A stretch of DNA of 39,177 bases from Burkholderiales bacterium Ga0074133 (lineage in GTDB: Bacteria; Pseudomonadota; Gammaproteobacteria; Burkholderiales; Burkholderiaceae_C), in contig LNEG01000229.1 in assembly GCA_001464865.1 (NCBI GenBank), positions 1-39,177 on the forward strand, in the 5' to 3' direction. The translations under genes and the position numbers were made by a program. This document shows positions 25,612 through 34,128 of this stretch, piece after piece (within the stretch, counting starts at the first letter, position 1; each line of letters begins with the position of its first letter). Under the pieces are notes generated by a model, which worked only from the letters and a program-made list of their open reading frames with translations, was not told the origin of the DNA and made no database searches.

Positions 25612-27201
25612 ATGTTCGACTACATCGTGATTGGCGGCGGCTCGGCCGGCTCCGTGCTCGCAGGGCGCCTGACAGAAGACCCGGCGGTGCGCGTGTGCCT
25701 GCTGGAGGCCGGCCCGGCTGACAGCAGCGTGTTCATCCACTGCCCGGCGGGGCTGGCGGTGATGGCCAAGTTCGAGCTCAACGGCTGGGGGCAGAACACC
25801 ACGCCGCAGCCTGCACTGAACAACCGGCGGGGCTTTCAGCCGCGCGGCAGGGTGCTGGGGGGCTCCAGCTCCATCAACGCCATGGTGTACGTGCGCGGCC
25901 AGCATGCCGACTACGACCACTGGGCCGCCCAGGGCAACCCGGGCTGGGGCTGGGACGACGTGAAGCCGTACTTTCTGCGCGCCGAAAACAACGAACGCGG
26001 TGCCGATGCCTGGCACGCCCAGGGCGGGCCGTTCAACGTGGCCGACCTGCGTTCACCCCACCGCTTCAGCCACCTGTTTGCAGAGGCTGGCGTGCAGGCA
26101 GGCCACCCGCACAACGACGACTTCAACGGTGCCACGCAGGAGGGCGTGGGCCTGTACCAGGTCACCCACAAAAACGGCGAGCGCCACAGCGCGGCCAAGG
26201 GCTACCTCACGCCGCACCTTGGCCGCCCCAACCTGCAGGTGGTGACTGGCGCGCGCGCCACGCGCATCCTGTTCGAGGGCCGCCGCGCGGTGGGCGTGGA
26301 ATACCGCCAGGGCGGCAGCGTGCAGCAGGTCCGGGCGCAGCGCGAGGTGCTGCTCAGTGCGGGCGCGCTGCTGTCGCCGCAGCTGCTGATGCTGTCGGGC
26401 ATCGGCCCCGGCAAGCACCTGCAGGACATCGGCATTCCGGTCATGCACAACCTGCCCGGCGTGGGGGCCCACCTGCACGACCACCCCGACGTGGTCCAGG
26501 TGCTGGACGCCCCCCAGCTGAAGGACCTGTTTGGCCTGTCGCTCGCGGGCATGGTGAGCGCGTTGCGCGGCATGGCCGAATGGCGCAGGCAGCGCACGGG
26601 CATGCTCACCACCAACTTTGCCGAGGCGGGCGGCTTCATCAAGAGCACGCCCGCCGAGGCTGTGCCCGACCTGCAACTGCACTTCGTGATTGGCAAGCTG
26701 GTGGACCATGGCCGCAAGACGGTGTTCGGCCACGGCTACTCGGGCCATGTGTGCCTGCTGCAACCCAAGAGCCGCGGCAGCGTGACGCTGGCCAGCAGCG
26801 ACCCCATGGCACTGCCCCTGGTGGACCCGAACTTTCTGGCCGACCCGGACGACATGCGGCGCATGGTGCAGGGCTTCCGGCGGCTGCGCGAGATCCTGGC
26901 CCAGCCAGCGCTGGCGCAGTACGGCGCGAAGGAGCTTTCCGCCACGGGCGGTGCGCAGACCGACGCCGAGATCGAGGCCGTCATCCGCCAGTACGCCGAC
27001 ACCATCTACCACCCCGTGGGCAGCTGCCGCATGGGCCCCGGGCCGATGGATGTGGTGGGTGCCGACCTGCGCGTGCATGGCCTCGATGGCCTGCGCGTGG
27101 TGGACGCGTCCATCATGCCGCGCATCGTGAGCGGCAACACCAACGCCCCCACGGTGATGATTGCCGAGAAGGCGGTGGACCTGCTGCGCGCGGCAGCCTG
27201 A
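25612..27201 (+). CDS. GMC-family FAD oxidoreductase (choline/alcohol dehydrogenase-like)
   Basis: A 529-residue flavoprotein oxidising an alcohol. The FAD-binding DYIVIGGGSAGSVLAGRL begins at residue 2. GMC signature 1 is GRVLGGSSSINAMVYVRG and signature 2 is GALLSPQLLMLSGIGP. The catalytic pair is His467 (HPVGSCRMG) and Asn511 (GNTNAPTVM), spaced as in choline oxidase. Close relatives are annotated choline dehydrogenase, but betaine genes are absent, so an aliphatic or polyethylene-glycol-type alcohol is equally possible. The start at 25612 follows AGGGGA by about eight bases. Confidence 0.93.
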   Translation: MFDYIVIGGGSAGSVLAGRLTEDPAVRVCLLEAGPADSSVFIHCPAGLAVMAKFELNGWGQNTTPQPALNNRRGFQPRGRVLGGSSSINAMVYVRGQHADYDHWAAQGNPGWGWDDVKPYFLRAENNERGADAWHAQGGPFNVADLRSPHRFSHLFAEAGVQAGHPHNDDFNGATQEGVGLYQVTHKNGERHSAAKGYLTPHLGRPNLQVVTGARATRILFEGRRAVGVEYRQGGSVQQVRAQREVLLSAGALLSPQLLMLSGIGPGKHLQDIGIPVMHNLPGVGAHLHDHPDVVQVLDAPQLKDLFGLSLAGMVSALRGMAEWRRQRTGMLTTNFAEAGGFIKSTPAEAVPDLQLHFVIGKLVDHGRKTVFGHGYSGHVCLLQPKSRGSVTLASSDPMALPLVDPNFLADPDDMRRMVQGFRRLREILAQPALAQYGAKELSATGGAQTDAEIEAVIRQYADTIYHPVGSCRMGPGPMDVVGADLRVHGLDGLRVVDASIMPRIVSGNTNAPTVMIAEKAVDLLRAAA

Positions 27202-27222
27202 GCGCTCGCCCAGAAAGCCGCA

Positions 27223-27254
27223 ATGCCCCGGGCCCCGCGGGGCGCCTGGGGCAT
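27223..27254. terminator. Hairpin between convergent GMC and permease genes
   Basis: ATGCCCC (27223-27229) pairs with GGGGCAT (27248-27254), enclosing the palindrome GCCCCGCGGGGC. It lies 21 bases after the GMC stop. No T-run follows, so it may slow transcription without acting as a classic terminator. Confidence 0.4.
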
Positions 27255-27322
27255 GCCCGTTGTTGCCTGGCGGGCCAAATTCAGGTGTTATTGGCCTCAG
27301 GCCCAGGTCGAATCATGCCTGA

Positions 27323-27343
27323 TTGCTATCAATTAAATAGCAA
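27323..27343. repeat. GCTAT...ATAGC family repeat
   Basis: TTGCTAT (27323-27329) and ATAGCAA (27337-27343) are perfect seven-base arms around an AT-rich loop, 15 bases beyond the permease stop codon. Confidence 0.7.
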
Positions 27344-27357
27344 AGCGGCGGGTGCCA

Positions 27358-28185
27358 TCAACCGCGGAACCGCCGCCGCGTCAGCGCCAGCGCCACCCAG
27401 AAAGACACCACCGTGGTCACCACCAGCACCGCGCCGTGGCGCAGCGGCTCGTCGGGCCAGCGGTCCATGAACAGGGGGCGCACCAGCTCCACGGCATTGG
27501 TGAGCGGCAGCCAGTCGGAGATGGCACGCACGATGGGCGGCAGCTGCTCGCGCGGAAAGAACACGCCCGAGAGGAACATCATGGGCGTGAGCACCAGCGT
27601 GAAGTAGTACGTGAAGAAGTCGTAGCCCTTGGCCAGCGCGTTGAAGATCAGCGCAATGCTGGAGAACATGATCCCCACGAACAGCAGCACCGGCCATGCC
27701 ACCAGCAGCTTGGGGCTGTGGCTGATGCCCAGTGCCAGCATCACGCCCAGGATGGCCGTCACGGTGAACAGCGCCTTGAAAGCGGCCCACAGCATTTCGG
27801 CCAGCACCACGTCATCGAGCCGCACCGGCGCGTTCATGATGCCGTCCCACGTTTTCTGCACATGCATGCGCGAGAACGCCGAGTACAGCGCCTCGAAGCT
27901 GGCGGCGTTCATGGCGCTCATGCAGATGGAGCCGCTGGCCAGAAACAGGATGTAAGGCACCGGCGTGCCCTGCACCGTGATCTGCCCCACCAGCGCACCC
28001 ATGCCATAGCCAAACGCCACCAGCCACATCAGCGGCTCGGCAATGTTGCCCACCAGGCTGGGGATGGCCAGCTTGCGCCACACCAGCAGGTTGCGCATGA
28101 ACACCGGCCAGAAGCGCAGGGACAGGCTGGGCGGGCGCCACACCGAAACGGGCGCGGGCGGCAGGGAGTCGGAAGTAGCTTGCAT
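27358..28185 (-). CDS. ABC-2 type transporter permease, NodJ-like
   Basis: A 275-residue inner-membrane permease with about six helices, including WLVAFGYGMGALVG, LLVAWPVLLFVGIMFSSIAL and the conserved LVLTPMMFLSGVFFPREQLP. Relatives such as NodJ export lipo-oligosaccharide or related hydrophobic compounds together with a NodI ATPase. The start at 28185 drops a 14-residue extension that overlaps the divergent promoter region. Its probable ATPase partner is encoded on the same strand at 36492-37427, with an 8.3-kb block of other genes between. It is 86 bases from the divergent sensor-kinase gene. Confidence 0.9.
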   Translation of the reverse strand: MQATSDSLPPAPVSVWRPPSLSLRFWPVFMRNLLVWRKLAIPSLVGNIAEPLMWLVAFGYGMGALVGQITVQGTPVPYILFLASGSICMSAMNAASFEALYSAFSRMHVQKTWDGIMNAPVRLDDVVLAEMLWAAFKALFTVTAILGVMLALGISHSPKLLVAWPVLLFVGIMFSSIALIFNALAKGYDFFTYYFTLVLTPMMFLSGVFFPREQLPPIVRAISDWLPLTNAVELVRPLFMDRWPDEPLRHGAVLVVTTVVSFWVALALTRRRFRG

Positions 28186-28271
28186 CTGCCTATTGTGCGG
28201 GGTCTGGCGCGAACTGGCTGCCGGCACGCGCTTGCACGGGCACGGGCACGGCCATTGCTTGCGGCAGCAGG

Positions 28272-29483
28272 ATGTCTGCCAACAACGTCCTGAAACTTCC
28301 CGCCGGCCAGGGTGCGCTGTGGCAGCACCGGCTGGGCCTCATGCTGGAATCCACGGGCGAGGGCGTCTTCGGGGTCGATCTGGCGGGCAACTGCGTCTTC
28401 ATCAACCGCGCCGGGGCGCAGATGATCGGCTTTGCGGCCGACGAGGTGATGGGCCGCAACATGCACGCCCTGACTCACCATTCGCATGCCGACGGTACCG
28501 CGTATGCCGACAGCGACTGCCCCATCTTCAACGCCTTCCGCAACGGCCTGCCCTGCCGGGTGGACGCGGAGGTGTTCTGGCGCAGGGATGGCACGCCGTT
28601 TCCGGTTGAGTATTCCAGCTACCCGATTCTCGAAGGCGACACCGTCCACGGCGCGGTGATCACCTTCGTGGACATCACCAGCCGCAAGCTGGCGGCCGAT
28701 GAGCTGCAGCGCGCGCATGATCAGCTGGCCCGCGCCAATGACGAGCTGGAGCAGCGCGTGGCCTTGCGCACCGAAGAGCTTTCGGGCGCACTGGGGCAGC
28801 TGCGCGAGCTGTCTGCCTATTCCGAGCAGGTGCGCGAGGAAGAGCGCACCCGCATCGCCCGCGAGGTGCACGATGAGCTGGGCAGCCTGCTGGTGGCGCT
28901 GAAGATGGACGTGAACTGGCTGCACAAGCGCCTGGGCGAGCAGGAAGGCCGCAGTGCCGAAGCCGCAGGCGACATGCGCACGCAGATGCGCTGCAAATGC
29001 CAGAACATGAGCCGCCTGATCGAGACGGCGGTGGACAACGTGGGCCGCATCATCACCGACCTGCGCCCCAGCATCCTGGACCACCAGGGCCTGTGGGCGG
29101 CGCTGGAGTGGCAGGCCCAGGAGTTCGTGCAGTCGGCCGAGCTGGCGCTGGCCTGGCGCATGGAAATCCCCGCCGGCCTGCAACTTCCCGAGCCGGCTGC
29201 CATGGCGGTGTTCCGCATCTTCCAGGAAATGCTGAGCAACGTGGGCCGCCATGCGCAGGCCAGCGCCATCGACATCGCGATCGCGGTGCACGAGGAGGTG
29301 CTGGAGCTGCGCGTGCAGGACAACGGCGTGGGCGCCACCCGGCAGGCGCTGGAGGCGCCCACCGCCTACGGTGTGATGGGCATGCGCGAACGCGCGCGGC
29401 AGCTGGGCGGCAAGCTCGCCATCGTCAGCCAACCCGGCCAGGGCTCGTGCCTGCGGCTGGCCATCCCCCTGGAGATGGCATGA
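28272..29483 (+). CDS. PAS-domain sensor histidine kinase (NarX/DesK-type)
   Basis: A 403-residue cytoplasmic histidine kinase without membrane helices. An N-terminal PAS domain (about 20-140) contains DGTAYADSDCPIFNAFRNG with Cys83 and Cys95. A coiled coil (about 140-185) leads to the HisKA_3 dimerisation region with phospho-acceptor His200 (IAREVHDELGSLL), and an HATPase_c domain follows (EMLSNVGRHAQ N-box, VQDNGVGA G1, GVMGMRERAR). HisKA_3 kinases pair with NarL-type regulators, and the gene overlaps such a regulator by four bases. The signal is unknown. The cyanate genes downstream suggest a nitrogen or cyanate cue (inference). Confidence 0.93.
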   Translation: MSANNVLKLPAGQGALWQHRLGLMLESTGEGVFGVDLAGNCVFINRAGAQMIGFAADEVMGRNMHALTHHSHADGTAYADSDCPIFNAFRNGLPCRVDAEVFWRRDGTPFPVEYSSYPILEGDTVHGAVITFVDITSRKLAADELQRAHDQLARANDELEQRVALRTEELSGALGQLRELSAYSEQVREEERTRIAREVHDELGSLLVALKMDVNWLHKRLGEQEGRSAEAAGDMRTQMRCKCQNMSRLIETAVDNVGRIITDLRPSILDHQGLWAALEWQAQEFVQSAELALAWRMEIPAGLQLPEPAAMAVFRIFQEMLSNVGRHAQASAIDIAIAVHEEVLELRVQDNGVGATRQALEAPTAYGVMGMRERARQLGGKLAIVSQPGQGSCLRLAIPLEMA

Positions 29484-30166
29484 ACACCCCCATCCGCGTG
29501 CTGCTCGGCGACGACCACCGCATCGTGCGCGAAGGCCTCAAACAGGTGCTGGCCGACCCGGCCAACGGCCTGCCCGAGATCGTCGTGGCGGGCGAAGCGA
29601 CGCATGGTGCCGAGGTCCTGACACAGGTCGCGCAGCTGGGCGGCCCGTTCGGCATCGACCTCGTGCTGCTCGATATCGCCATGCCCGGCATGGATGGCCT
29701 GGAAGTGCTGCAGGCGCTGCGCAAGGCCTGGCCCGCGCTGCCGGTACTGATGCTCAGCACCTACCCCGAGCGCCAGTACGCCGTGCGCTGCATCCAGATG
29801 GGCGCCGCCGGCTACCTGCACAAGAGCGCCGACCCCGACGACATGGTGGCCGCCGTGCGCAAGGTGGCCGCGGGCGGGCGCTACCTGACCGAGGCCACGG
29901 CCCAGGCGCTGGCCGGGGCCGTGGAGCGCACCGGCGTGGTGCGCGCCGCCCAGCCCGGGCTGCCGGTGGGCGTGGATGCGCTCTCTTACCGGGAGCACCA
30001 GGTGTTCCGCCTGCTCACCGCGGGGCACAGCGTGAGCGAAATTGGTGCGCAGCTCAAGCTGGCGCCCAACACGGTGAGCACCTACCGCGCCCGCATCCTC
30101 GAAAAAACCGGTGCGCGCAACGATGTGGAGCTGGCCCTGCTGGCCCGTGGGCTGCCCGAAAGTTGA
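29480..30166 (+). CDS. NarL/FixJ-family response regulator
   Basis: A 228-residue transcription factor. The receiver domain has acidic residues Asp11-Asp12, phospho-acceptor Asp65 (LVLLDIAMPG) and the Lys near 115 (GYLHKSAD). The LuxR-type helix-turn-helix is at the C-terminus (LSYREHQVFRLLTAGHSVSE, then IGAQLKLAPNTVSTYRARIL). The ATG overlaps the kinase stop (ATGA), showing translational coupling. It lies 147 bases before the cyanate transport operon, whose upstream region contains matching TGTAG/CTACA palindromes that could be its target. Confidence 0.95.
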   Translation: MNTPIRVLLGDDHRIVREGLKQVLADPANGLPEIVVAGEATHGAEVLTQVAQLGGPFGIDLVLLDIAMPGMDGLEVLQALRKAWPALPVLMLSTYPERQYAVRCIQMGAAGYLHKSADPDDMVAAVRKVAAGGRYLTEATAQALAGAVERTGVVRAAQPGLPVGVDALSYREHQVFRLLTAGHSVSEIGAQLKLAPNTVSTYRARILEKTGARNDVELALLARGLPES

Positions 30167-30192
30167 GTTTTTGTGCCAGGCGTCGGGCCGGC

Positions 30193-30218
30193 TGTAGTGC
30201 TGGCCCTACACGGTGTAG
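30193..30218 (+). promoter_or_regulatory. Inverted repeats upstream of the cyanate operon
   Basis: CTACAC (30206-30211) and GTGTAG (30213-30218) form a perfect palindrome around one base. Another TGTAG lies at 30193-30197, giving three alternating half-sites. This is a plausible operator for the adjacent NarL-type regulator or another activator, about 50-75 bases before the sigma-54-like element. Confidence 0.5.
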
Positions 30219-30265
30219 ACGTCAGCCCCACGAAATGCATGGGACGCCCGGAGCGGACCCCAAGC

Positions 30266-30280
30266 TGGCCCGCGCTTTGC
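30266..30280 (+). promoter_or_regulatory. Candidate sigma-54 promoter of the cyanate operon
   Basis: TGGCCCGCGCTTTGC matches the -24/-12 consensus TGGCACG-N4-TTGC with a single change (C for A) and exact GG-to-GC spacing. It predicts a start near 30292, leaving a short leader with GAGGTG before the ATG at 30314. Sigma-54 control suits a nitrogen-scavenging operon. Confidence 0.6.
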
Positions 30281-30313
30281 GTAAAGACAGGCACCAACTC
30301 TTCGAGGTGCGCC

Positions 30314-31720
30314 ATGTCCGAATTCTTCTCGCCGTTCGATGCCGACCGTCCTTTGATGCTCAAGTGCAGCTGTGGCCGTGACCACACTGCCGCAGACCAC
30401 CACGCCGAGGTGGTTGCCGATGCCGCCGCCGCCAAGCTGCGCGAACGCAGCCTCACCAGCGAATTCGAGGCCTACAGCAACGAGTTCATCGAGGCCACGC
30501 TGGTCAAGGCGCTGTTTCCGCAAGACGAGGTGCGCCGCCGCTTCCTGCGCGCCGTGGGCAAGGGCACGGCCATGGCCGCCATCGGCAGCGTGCTGCCCGT
30601 GGCCAGCCTGCAGGCCATGGCCCAGGAAAGGCAGGGCGCGCTGGAGAAGACGAACCTCAAGATTGGCTTCATCCCGATCACCTGCGCCACGCCACTGATC
30701 ATGGCGCACCCGCTGGGCTTTTATCAGAAGCAGGGCCTGAACGTCGAGGTCACCAAGACAGCAGGCTGGGCGCTGATCCGCGACAAGATGATGAACAAGG
30801 AGTACGACGCCACGCACTTCCTGTCGCCCATGCCGCTGGCCATTTCGATGGGCGTGGGCTCCAACGCCATGCCCATGAAGGTGGCCACCATCCAGAACAC
30901 CAACGGCCAGGCCATCACGCTGGCCAACAAGCACAAGGACAAGCGCGATCCCAAGCAGTGGAAAGGCTTCAAGTTTGCGGTGCCGTTCGAGTTCAGCATG
31001 CACAACTTCCTGCTGCGCTACTACGTGGCCGAGCATGGCCTGAACCCCGATACCGACATCCAGATCCGCGTGGTGCCTCCGCCAGAAATGGTGGCCAACC
31101 TGCGTGCCGGCAACATCGACGGCTACCTGGGCCCGGATCCGTTCAACCAGCGTGCGGTGTACGAGGAAATCGGCTTCCTGCACATCCTGACCAAGGAGCT
31201 GTGGGACGGCCACCCCTGCTGCGCGTTCGGCACCAGCGCCGAGTTCATCCAGCAAAACCCCAACACTTTTGCCGCGCTGTACCGCGCCGTGCTCACATCG
31301 GCCGCCATGGCGCGCAAGCCCGAAAACCGCGAGCTGATCGCCAAGGTAATTGCGCCCGCGCAGTACCTCAACCAGCCCGAAACCGTGCTCACCCAGGTGC
31401 TCACCGGCCGCTTTGCCGACGGGCTGGGCAAGATCCAGTCGGTGCCCGACCGTGCCGACTTCGACCCCATGCCCTGGCAGAGCATGGCGGTGTGGATGCT
31501 CACGCAGATGCAGCGCTGGGGCTACGTGAAGGGCGATGTGAACTACAGGCAGATCGCCGAGCAGGTGTTCCTGATCACCGACGCCAAGAAGCACATGAAG
31601 GCGCTGGACCAGAAGGTGCCCGAGGGCGCTTACCCGAAGTTCAAGATCATGGGGCGTGAGTTCGACGCAGCCAAAGCGTCTGAATACGCCAAGAGCTTCC
31701 CCATCCGCAAGGCAGCTTGA
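30314..31720 (+). CDS. CmpA/NrtA-family substrate-binding protein (likely cyanate)
   Basis: A 468-residue solute-binding component of a nitrate/bicarbonate/cyanate-type ABC importer. A 70-residue N-terminal region with CSCGRDH (Cys18, Cys20, His24) and His29/His30 precedes a twin-arginine signal (RRRFLR, 74-79, then a hydrophobic stretch to AMA near 103), so the mature protein is probably exported folded by Tat. The binding domain follows: LKIGFIPITCATPLIMAHPLGFYQKQGLNVE. Permease, ATPase and cyanase genes follow directly, so cyanate is the likeliest ligand, with nitrate or nitrite less so. The start is the ATG after GAGGTG. Confidence 0.9.
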   Translation: MSEFFSPFDADRPLMLKCSCGRDHTAADHHAEVVADAAAAKLRERSLTSEFEAYSNEFIEATLVKALFPQDEVRRRFLRAVGKGTAMAAIGSVLPVASLQAMAQERQGALEKTNLKIGFIPITCATPLIMAHPLGFYQKQGLNVEVTKTAGWALIRDKMMNKEYDATHFLSPMPLAISMGVGSNAMPMKVATIQNTNGQAITLANKHKDKRDPKQWKGFKFAVPFEFSMHNFLLRYYVAEHGLNPDTDIQIRVVPPPEMVANLRAGNIDGYLGPDPFNQRAVYEEIGFLHILTKELWDGHPCCAFGTSAEFIQQNPNTFAALYRAVLTSAAMARKPENRELIAKVIAPAQYLNQPETVLTQVLTGRFADGLGKIQSVPDRADFDPMPWQSMAVWMLTQMQRWGYVKGDVNYRQIAEQVFLITDAKKHMKALDQKVPEGAYPKFKIMGREFDAAKASEYAKSFPIRKAA

Positions 31721-31721
31721 G

Positions 31722-32591
31722 ATGAATCCAGCCAAAAACCTCAACCTGCGTGCGGGCCTGCTGTCTGTGCTCATCTTCCTGACGCTGCTGGGCATCTGGT
31801 ACATCGCCACGGCGCCGTCGGGCGCTGCAGGCGGCAGCACGGCCGGCATGACGGCCGAGCAGATCGAGTACGCCAAGATGATGGGCAAGGACCCGGGCGC
31901 GCCCAAGAGCGGCGGGTTCCCGACGCTGGGGGCCATGGGCACCACGGTGTGGAGCCATCTGTCCAACCCGTTCTACGACAACGGCCCCAATGACAAGGGC
32001 ATTGCCATCCAGCTCGCGCATTCGCTGGGCCGCGTGGCACTGGGCTTTGGTCTGGCCTGCCTGGTGGCGATACCGCTGGGGTTTGTCATCGGCATGTCGC
32101 CGCTGCTGCGCCGCGCGTTCGACCCGTTCATCCAGGTGCTCAAGCCCATCAGCCCGCTGGCGTGGATGCCGCTGGCGCTCTACACCATCAAGGATTCGTC
32201 CATCTCGGGCATCTTCGTGATCTTCATCTGCTCGGTGTGGCCGATGCTGGTGAACACGGCGTTCGGCGTGGCATCGGTCAAGCGCGAATGGCTCAACGTG
32301 TCGGCCACGCTGGAGGTGAACCCCCTGCGCAAGGCATTTTTGGTGATCCTGCCCGCGGCGGCGCCCACCATCCTCACGGGGATGCGCATCAGCATGGGCA
32401 TTGCCTGGCTGGTGATCGTGGCGGCCGAGATGCTGGTGGGCGGCACCGGCATTGGCTACTTCGTGTGGAACGAGTGGAACAACCTCTCGCTCACCAACGT
32501 GATCTTCGCCATTGTGGTCATCGGCCTGGTGGGCATGCTGCTGGACCTGGCCTTTGGCCAGCTGCAGAAGGTGGTGACCTATGTGGAGTGA
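31722..32591 (+). CDS. NrtB/CynB-type ABC transporter permease
   Basis: A 289-residue inner-membrane permease. One N-terminal helix (GLLSVLIFLTLLGIWYIAT) is followed by a roughly 70-residue periplasmic insert, then five helices and the EAA loop (ASVKREWLNVSATLEVNPLRKAFLVILPAAAPTI) that docks the ATPase. The start ATG lies one base past the preceding stop codon, and the gene overlaps the ATPase gene by 11 bases, so all three transporter genes are one operon. The ligand is assigned as cyanate from the downstream cyanase. Confidence 0.93.
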   Translation: MNPAKNLNLRAGLLSVLIFLTLLGIWYIATAPSGAAGGSTAGMTAEQIEYAKMMGKDPGAPKSGGFPTLGAMGTTVWSHLSNPFYDNGPNDKGIAIQLAHSLGRVALGFGLACLVAIPLGFVIGMSPLLRRAFDPFIQVLKPISPLAWMPLALYTIKDSSISGIFVIFICSVWPMLVNTAFGVASVKREWLNVSATLEVNPLRKAFLVILPAAAPTILTGMRISMGIAWLVIVAAEMLVGGTGIGYFVWNEWNNLSLTNVIFAIVVIGLVGMLLDLAFGQLQKVVTYVE

Positions 32592-33453
32592 CGTGACCCA
32601 GCGCGCCACCGCGCCCGCCCCCGATGCCCGTGACCCCCAGCAACGAAAGGCCGCCAACGTGACCGGATTCCTGCAGATTGAAAAACTGGGCAAGGCCTAC
32701 GTGCCCGCCAAGCCGGTGTTTGCCGACGTGTCCTTCACGCTCGACAAGGGCGAATTCGTCTGCATCATCGGGCACTCGGGCTGCGGCAAGACCACCATCC
32801 TGAACGTGCTGGCGGGGCTGGATACCGCCACGTCCGGCAACGTCATCATGGACGGCCGCGAGGTCTCGGGCCCCAGCCTCGACCGCGGCGTGGTGTTCCA
32901 GAGCCACGCTCTCATGCCATGGCTGACGGTGCGCCAGAACATCGCGTTTGCCGTCAAGTCGCGCTGGCCGGAGTGGAAGGCGGCGCAGGTCACCGCGCAT
33001 GTCGAAAAGTTTGTGGCGCTGGTCGGCCTGAGCCCCGCCATCGACAAGAAGCCCTCGCAGCTGTCGGGCGGCATGAAGCAGCGCGTGGGCATCGCCCGGG
33101 CCTTCTCCATCCAGCCCAAGATGCTGCTGCTGGACGAGCCGTTTGGCGCGCTGGACGCGCTCACGCGCGGCACCATCCAGGACGAGCTGATGACCATCGT
33201 GCGCCAGACGCAGCAGACGGTGTTCATGATCACGCACGATGTGGACGAGGCCATCCTGCTGGCCGACCGCATTTTGCTCATGAGCAACGGCAACGAAACG
33301 CCCGAGGGCTACCGCCCCGGCGGCATCGCCGAGGTGGTGGTCAACCCGCTGCCGCGCGAGCGCACGCGCGCCAGCCTGCACCACCTGGACGGGTATTACC
33401 CGCTGCGCAACCACATCGTGGACTTTTTGGTGACGCGCGCCAAAGCCCACTGA
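32581..33453 (+). CDS. NrtD/CynD-type ABC transporter ATPase
   Basis: A 290-residue ATPase. Walker A is GHSGCGKTT (64-72), the Q-loop is VVFQSHALMPWLTV, the signature is LSGGMKQRVGIARAF, Walker B is MLLLDEPFGALD, and the switch His lies in MITHDVDEA. A short N-terminal tail of about 28 residues precedes the domain. The start overlaps the permease by 11 bases; an internal start near residue 27 cannot be excluded. It completes the three-gene importer. Confidence 0.94.
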   Translation: MWSDVTQRATAPAPDARDPQQRKAANVTGFLQIEKLGKAYVPAKPVFADVSFTLDKGEFVCIIGHSGCGKTTILNVLAGLDTATSGNVIMDGREVSGPSLDRGVVFQSHALMPWLTVRQNIAFAVKSRWPEWKAAQVTAHVEKFVALVGLSPAIDKKPSQLSGGMKQRVGIARAFSIQPKMLLLDEPFGALDALTRGTIQDELMTIVRQTQQTVFMITHDVDEAILLADRILLMSNGNETPEGYRPGGIAEVVVNPLPRERTRASLHHLDGYYPLRNHIVDFLVTRAKAH

Positions 33454-33562
33454 TTCCATCAACTCCAGAGCCTTGCCGTGTTGCCCCTCGCGGGTGGCAG
33501 GGAGGGCTGCATCCTGAAGTTTTGTTCCCTGTTCCACCCCATCCCATCAAGGAGCCATCACC

Positions 33563-34006
33563 ATGAACCGCAACGACGTCACCGAAAAGATCATCAGCAC
33601 CAAGGTCGCCAAGGGCCTGCAATGGGATGCCATTGCCAAGAAGGTCGGCCAATCGAAGGAATGGACCACGGCCCTGTGCCTGGGGCAGATGACGGCCACG
33701 GCCGAGCAGGCCAAGGTGCTGGGCAAAATCTTTGGCCTGACGGCCGAGGAGCAGAAGTGGCTGCAGGTCGTGCCCTACAAGGGCTCGCTGCCCACGCCCG
33801 TGCCGACCGATCCGCTGATCTACCGCTGGTACGAAATCGTCAGTGTGTACGGCACCACGATCAAGGAACTGATCCACGAGGAGTTTGGCGACGGCATCAT
33901 GAGCGCGATCGACTTCAGCATGGACATCCAGCGCGAGGCCAACCCCAATGGGGACCGTGTGAATGTGGTGCTGTCGGGCAAGTTCCTGCCGTATAAGCAG
34001 TATTGA
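33563..34006 (+). CDS. cynS: Cyanase (cyanate hydratase)
   Basis: Cytosolic decameric enzyme that converts cyanate and bicarbonate to carbamate, then ammonia and CO2, for detoxification and nitrogen supply. The 147 residues carry the catalytic triad Arg88, Glu91 and Ser114 (YRWYEIVSVYGTTI, GDGIMSAIDFSM), with the same 3 and 23 residue spacing as in E. coli. The N-terminal helical domain is TEKIISTKVAKGLQWDAIAK. AAGGAG lies about seven bases before the ATG. It follows the importer by 109 bases, giving a cynABDS order as in cyanobacteria. No cynT carbonic anhydrase or cynR regulator lies in the window. Confidence 0.98.
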   Translation: MNRNDVTEKIISTKVAKGLQWDAIAKKVGQSKEWTTALCLGQMTATAEQAKVLGKIFGLTAEEQKWLQVVPYKGSLPTPVPTDPLIYRWYEIVSVYGTTIKELIHEEFGDGIMSAIDFSMDIQREANPNGDRVNVVLSGKFLPYKQY

Positions 34007-34086
34007 CCCCCTGAGGCGCTGCGCGCCATCCCCCAAGGGGGACACCGCCAGCGCGGCGGGGCGGCCCTTGCGCGGCGGTTGCTGGC
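34007..34086 (+). repeat. 80-base stop-codon-adjacent repeat, copy 2 (after cynS)
   Basis: The element begins at the base after the cynS TGA: CCCCCTGAGGCGCTGCGCGC, a CCCCC/GGGGG hairpin, then GCCAGCGCGGCGGGGCGGCC and CTTGCGCGG. It aligns with copy 1 after hbd in the same transcriptional sense. Confidence 0.8.
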
Positions 34087-34128
34087 CTGGGCTGCGCGAA
34101 TGCTGGCGCCGTGCCCATGGCAACCGAG

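Noticed and set aside
30290..30310. NtrC site GCACC...GGTGC in the cyanate leader
   Set aside because: The ten-base spacer does not fit the usual NtrC site and it lies downstream of the predicted start; at most it is a weak leader hairpin.
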